Shown here in pieces: positions 46,721 through 49,477 of a DNA stretch of 49,477 nucleotides; within the stretch, counting starts at the first letter, position 1; every line of letters begins with the position of its first letter. Below the pieces are notes generated by a model. That model did no database searches, was not told the origin of the DNA, and saw only the letters and a list, made by a program, of their open reading frames with translations. The position numbers and the translations under genes were made by a program. The stretch is from contig CAJPTC010000020.1 of the NCBI GenBank assembly GCA_905373475.1, forward strand, positions 1 to 49,477, in the 5' to 3' direction. Source of the DNA: Bacteroidia bacterium. GTDB taxonomy: Bacteria; Bacteroidota; Bacteroidia; Bacteroidales; CAJPTX01.

Positions 46721-49189
46721 ATGAGCCATTACAATAACTTACAAGAAGAGGAATTGAAAATTCGGATTGCAGAGCAATTTTTTGCCTCGTATGATTGCGG
46801 CAATCGTATTGGAAAAATAGATTTTTGCGTTACCCAAATACAAGACGCAAAGCATGTAATAGCGGGCGAGGCATGCCTCGCCCCTACTGAGGGACGAGAA
46901 ACGGTTTCGTTGTTGTGGGCGGAAGCCAAACGTGGTGTTGTTGCCGACATTTACAAACCCCTCGTGCAGCTCATCCTCACCATTGGCAAGGCGCGCACCT
47001 TTGAAACCTACTTACCACCCCCATTTCTTGCAGCGTTCGATGCGGAGAAAATAGCCTTTATCCCTTACAAAGAAATTCTACCGTTTTTCTCGCAGAATGA
47101 CTTTAACTGGAACGTGACACCCTCTGATGAGAAGTCGCGCGAATTTGGCTTGTTATACGACGCAGTAAAGGCAACTCTGGATAAAACGTCGTACCTCTTT
47201 CGCTACGATGTGCACGAGGCAGAGCTACGTGAGTTCATAAAACAGCACTTGAGCGAGAGTTCGGAACTCATCCAGATCAACAAGAACAACTTCGTGAGCA
47301 TATACCAGCGATGGCTAATACAAGTGCAGCCGAGTATAGATGTAGACTGGGCAAGTCTGAAAAAACTGAGTATTATTGACGGTGACTTCTTTCTCGCCGA
47401 TCTACTTTCAGAGAAGAACCAGACAATAAAAGACGCTCTTTTCGTTCTATTGAACGATAATCGTTACTCTCTTAATCGGCGCAAGAATGTGAACGGTTTA
47501 TTTGACGAGAGTACTGTCTTTTTCAGAGACCGACAGAAAGCTCACTCCCTGTTTTGGAGTCTGTACCAACGTCCGCCCCGCGAGGAGTACTGGGACTACA
47601 TCATCAAGCGGCGCGACCTGCTAGTACCACAAGATGTTCGCGAACGAAAAGGTTCATTCTTTACCCCCAAGATTTGGGTAGACCTCTCCCAAAAATACCT
47701 TGCTGACGTACTAGGCGAGAACTGGCAAGACGAGTACTATGTATGGGATTGTGCAGCGGGTACGGGCAACTTACTAAACGGGCTAACCAACAAGTACAAC
47801 ATCTGGGCTTCGACGCTCGACCAGCAGGATGTTGACGTAATGAAAGACCGTATCAAGAACGGGGCAAACTTGTTAGAGAGCCATGTCTTTCAGTTCGATT
47901 TCTTGAACGATGAGTTTGATTGTGGAAAGCTCCCTGCCGACTTGTTGGCTATCATTCAAAATCCCGAAGAGCGGAAGAAACTTCTCATCTATATAAACCC
48001 TCCTTATGTCGAAGTCGGCTTAGCCAAAGAGGGGCACGGCAAAAAAGATGTACAGTTTACCAAAATACATACGCGCTACAAAACAGCATTGGGCAAAGCA
48101 AGCCGCGAACTCTACGCTCAGTTCTTTATTCGTATCTACACCGAAATCCCTAGTGCAAAGCTTGCAAATTTTTCAAAGTTGAAAAATTTGCAAGCTCCCA
48201 ATTTTTCGGGATTCAGGAATGTATTTCGAGCGAAGCTCGAGAAAATTTTTTTAGTTCCTGCCGATACTTTCGACAACGTAGAGGGTGCATTCCCCATCGG
48301 TTTCATGGTTTGGGACTGTGCAGAAGAGAACGTATTTCAATCTATTAGTGCCGATGTTTATGATCGGTATGGCAACTTTCTAGAAAAAAAGACAATCCGA
48401 AATACGCCCCCCGCAGAACTTATCAATACGTGGCTTAATCAATTCTCTATTGAGACGAAACAACCCATTGGATTCTTGAATACTAAGAGTAACGATTTCC
48501 AACATAACAACAGACTCGTCCTAGGTATGGAAAATGTTCTGTCCTGGGGGGATGCTCACAAAAGTATAGTTTGTGACAATCTCTTCGTTTTCTGTATTTA
48601 TTTCTCCGTTCGCAAATGCATTGCATCTACTTGGCTAAACGATCGCGACCAGTTCCTCTACCCACGCGATGGTTGGCAAACCGACACAGAATTTCAAAAT
48701 AATTGTCTCACATTTACCCTCTTCTCGAATACAATCCAAAGCGCATACGGAACAAACCATTGGATACCCTTTACAGAAGAAGAGGTAAACGCTCAATCAC
48801 GCTTTACAAGTCACTTTATGACAGACTTTATGGCTGGCAAGCTAGCCAAACACCAAATACCAGATCAAAGCACAACTTCTCTACGAGAACTAGGCGCTGA
48901 AAAGTCGTTTGTGCCGACAAAGCCACTAGTGTTTTCACCCGAAGCTATTGCAGTGTTTGATGCAGGACGTGAATTGTGGCGTTACTACCATGCACAACCG
49001 AATGCGAACCCGAACGCGTCGTACTACGATATACGGGAGTATTTCCAACAAAGGAACAAGAAAGGGCGCATGAACCCAACGAGTAAGGATGCAGAATACA
49101 ACCGCCTACTAAGCAATCTGAAAACCGCCATGGAAGCTCTCCGCCTTAAAATTGTGCCGAAGGTATACGAATACGGTTTTTTAATTTAG
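46721..49189 (+). CDS. Type IIG-like restriction-modification enzyme (fused nuclease and N6-adenine methyltransferase)
   Basis: An 822-residue single-chain enzyme. The methyltransferase core has motif I DCAAGTGN (343-350) and motif IV NPPY (426-429), the gamma-class N6-adenine signature; the C-terminal third would hold the target-recognition domain. The N-terminus shows a PD-(D/E)XK-like nuclease signature, Asp34 (IGKIDFCV) with Glu68-x-Lys70 (LLWAEAK), so it probably both cuts and methylates DNA (Eco57I-like class). AAGGAA directly precedes the ATG. A P1 palindrome plus CTAC lies in-frame at 46864-46887, encoding GEACLAPT (about 49-56) between Asp34 and Glu68; whether the nuclease still folds is open. 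A 38-bp perfect inverted repeat lies at 48159-48196. If the nuclease is dead the protein would be a solitary methylase. No separate restriction or specificity gene is nearby. Confidence 0.85.
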   Translation: MSHYNNLQEEELKIRIAEQFFASYDCGNRIGKIDFCVTQIQDAKHVIAGEACLAPTEGRETVSLLWAEAKRGVVADIYKPLVQLILTIGKARTFETYLPPPFLAAFDAEKIAFIPYKEILPFFSQNDFNWNVTPSDEKSREFGLLYDAVKATLDKTSYLFRYDVHEAELREFIKQHLSESSELIQINKNNFVSIYQRWLIQVQPSIDVDWASLKKLSIIDGDFFLADLLSEKNQTIKDALFVLLNDNRYSLNRRKNVNGLFDESTVFFRDRQKAHSLFWSLYQRPPREEYWDYIIKRRDLLVPQDVRERKGSFFTPKIWVDLSQKYLADVLGENWQDEYYVWDCAAGTGNLLNGLTNKYNIWASTLDQQDVDVMKDRIKNGANLLESHVFQFDFLNDEFDCGKLPADLLAIIQNPEERKKLLIYINPPYVEVGLAKEGHGKKDVQFTKIHTRYKTALGKASRELYAQFFIRIYTEIPSAKLANFSKLKNLQAPNFSGFRNVFRAKLEKIFLVPADTFDNVEGAFPIGFMVWDCAEENVFQSISADVYDRYGNFLEKKTIRNTPPAELINTWLNQFSIETKQPIGFLNTKSNDFQHNNRLVLGMENVLSWGDAHKSIVCDNLFVFCIYFSVRKCIASTWLNDRDQFLYPRDGWQTDTEFQNNCLTFTLFSNTIQSAYGTNHWIPFTEEEVNAQSRFTSHFMTDFMAGKLAKHQIPDQSTTSLRELGAEKSFVPTKPLVFSPEAIAVFDAGRELWRYYHAQPNANPNASYYDIREYFQQRNKKGRMNPTSKDAEYNRLLSNLKTAMEALRLKIVPKVYEYGFLI
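46864..46887 (-). repeat. Perfect P1 palindrome plus CTAC inside the restriction-modification gene
   Basis: The same 20-bp palindrome as in the RAYT gene, with the same CATG centre (46864-46883), followed by CTAC (46884-46887), so GTAG-first on the minus strand. In the gene's frame it reads GEACLAPT with no stop. Confidence 0.95.
48159..48196. repeat. 38-bp perfect inverted repeat inside the restriction-modification gene
   Basis: Two 18-nt arms starting AGCTTGCAAATTTTTCAA separated by 2 nt, all matching. It codes for KLANFSKLKNLQ. A smaller TCGAGC-GAA-GCTCGA stem followed by GAAAATTTTTTT lies 30 bp on (48226-48253). Confidence 0.9.
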
Positions 49190-49477
49190 GTACAAGGTTC
49201 TAGGTACGAAGTACGAGATAAAGCGGCGAGGACAATTACGAATGACCGATTACCAGCGCAAAGCGATTATTTGCGATGCACGGAATTTTCGTGCGAAGGC
49301 ACAAAACAGGGTTGCCACATCGGTTCTACAAAGCCTTGCGGCTAGCAGCGTGCCATGGCGCGCTGCTACACACTGATCATCAATGCATTACCATTTCGGG
49401 CGAGGCGTGCCTCGCTCCTACAAAGCCTTGCGGAGGCAAGGCTAAACACTAGAAAACAGGTTAAGGATCTAAGGTTG
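49190..49477. repeat. Repeat-bearing tail of the window
   Basis: No gene. A P5-type palindrome ending in CTAC lies near 49348-49370, a P1 variant at 49398-49417 is followed by CTAC, and the right copy of the 55-bp direct repeat occupies 49423-49477. Confidence 0.75.
49423..49477 (+). repeat. 55-bp direct repeat, right copy
   Basis: Identical to 45043-45097 up to the end of the window, and probably longer. Confidence 0.85.

Noticed and set aside
46721..49189. Frameshift or pseudogene status for the restriction-modification gene because of the inserted palindrome
   Set aside because: The frame is continuous from ATG to stop, and the methyltransferase motifs and the Asp/Glu-x-Lys residues are all present.
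1..49477. tRNA or rRNA genes
   Set aside because: Intergenic spaces were read for cloverleaf-like or conserved rRNA sequence and none was recognised; the hairpins present belong to the dispersed repeats.

Overview
The window looks like chromosome from a member of the Bacteroidota, most likely order Bacteroidales and Porphyromonas/Tannerella-like. The grounds are type IX secretion (T9SS) C-terminal sorting domains on four giant surface proteins, a BspA-type leucine-rich-repeat protein, a lipoprotein dipeptidyl peptidase III with the HECLGH motif, two DUF1703-type AAA-ATPase/nuclease genes, and promoter-like TAnnTTTG boxes. The genus is an inference. The T9SS machinery itself is not in the window.

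Layout. Positions 336-40372 hold a surface-protein locus. Three paralogous secreted S8 (subtilisin-like) proteases of about 3,200-3,480 residues (A 336-9977, B 12297-22016, C 22767-33218, all minus strand) share one architecture: signal peptide, propeptide, S8 catalytic core, beta-sandwich, CARDB/CUB-like/GEVED/LamG modules, carboxypeptidase-regulatory-like domain, InlB/Bacteroidales-type beta repeats with an interposed choice-of-anchor-J-like domain, and T9SS sorting domain. A 1,627-residue BspA-like LRR protein (33340-38223) lies directly upstream of C. Two DUF1703-family ATPase/nuclease genes of unknown function sit between A and B (10362-11984, plus strand) and upstream of the bspA-like gene (38759-40372, minus strand).

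Positions 41739-44955 are core metabolism: a lipoprotein DPP III followed 46 bp later by gcvT, probably one transcript. Positions 45691-49189 hold a plus-strand accessory pair: a RAYT (REP-associated tyrosine transposase) and a fused type IIG-like restriction-modification enzyme.

Most spaces between genes, above all 40430-41690, 44990-45670 and 46240-46620, are packed with small GC-rich palindromes that recur in at least five families. The main one is a 20-bp palindrome (P1), often abutted by GTAG (CTAC in the other orientation), the known foot sequence of REP elements handled by RAYTs. P1 also occurs in-frame inside two coding sequences: the RAYT gene itself, and the restriction enzyme gene, where it lies between the Asp and the Glu-x-Lys of the putative nuclease active site. 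This coding-compatible REP family with its resident RAYT is the most unusual system in the window. A related hairpin family (P3) with a T-tract lies just downstream of all three giant protease genes and probably serves as their terminator.
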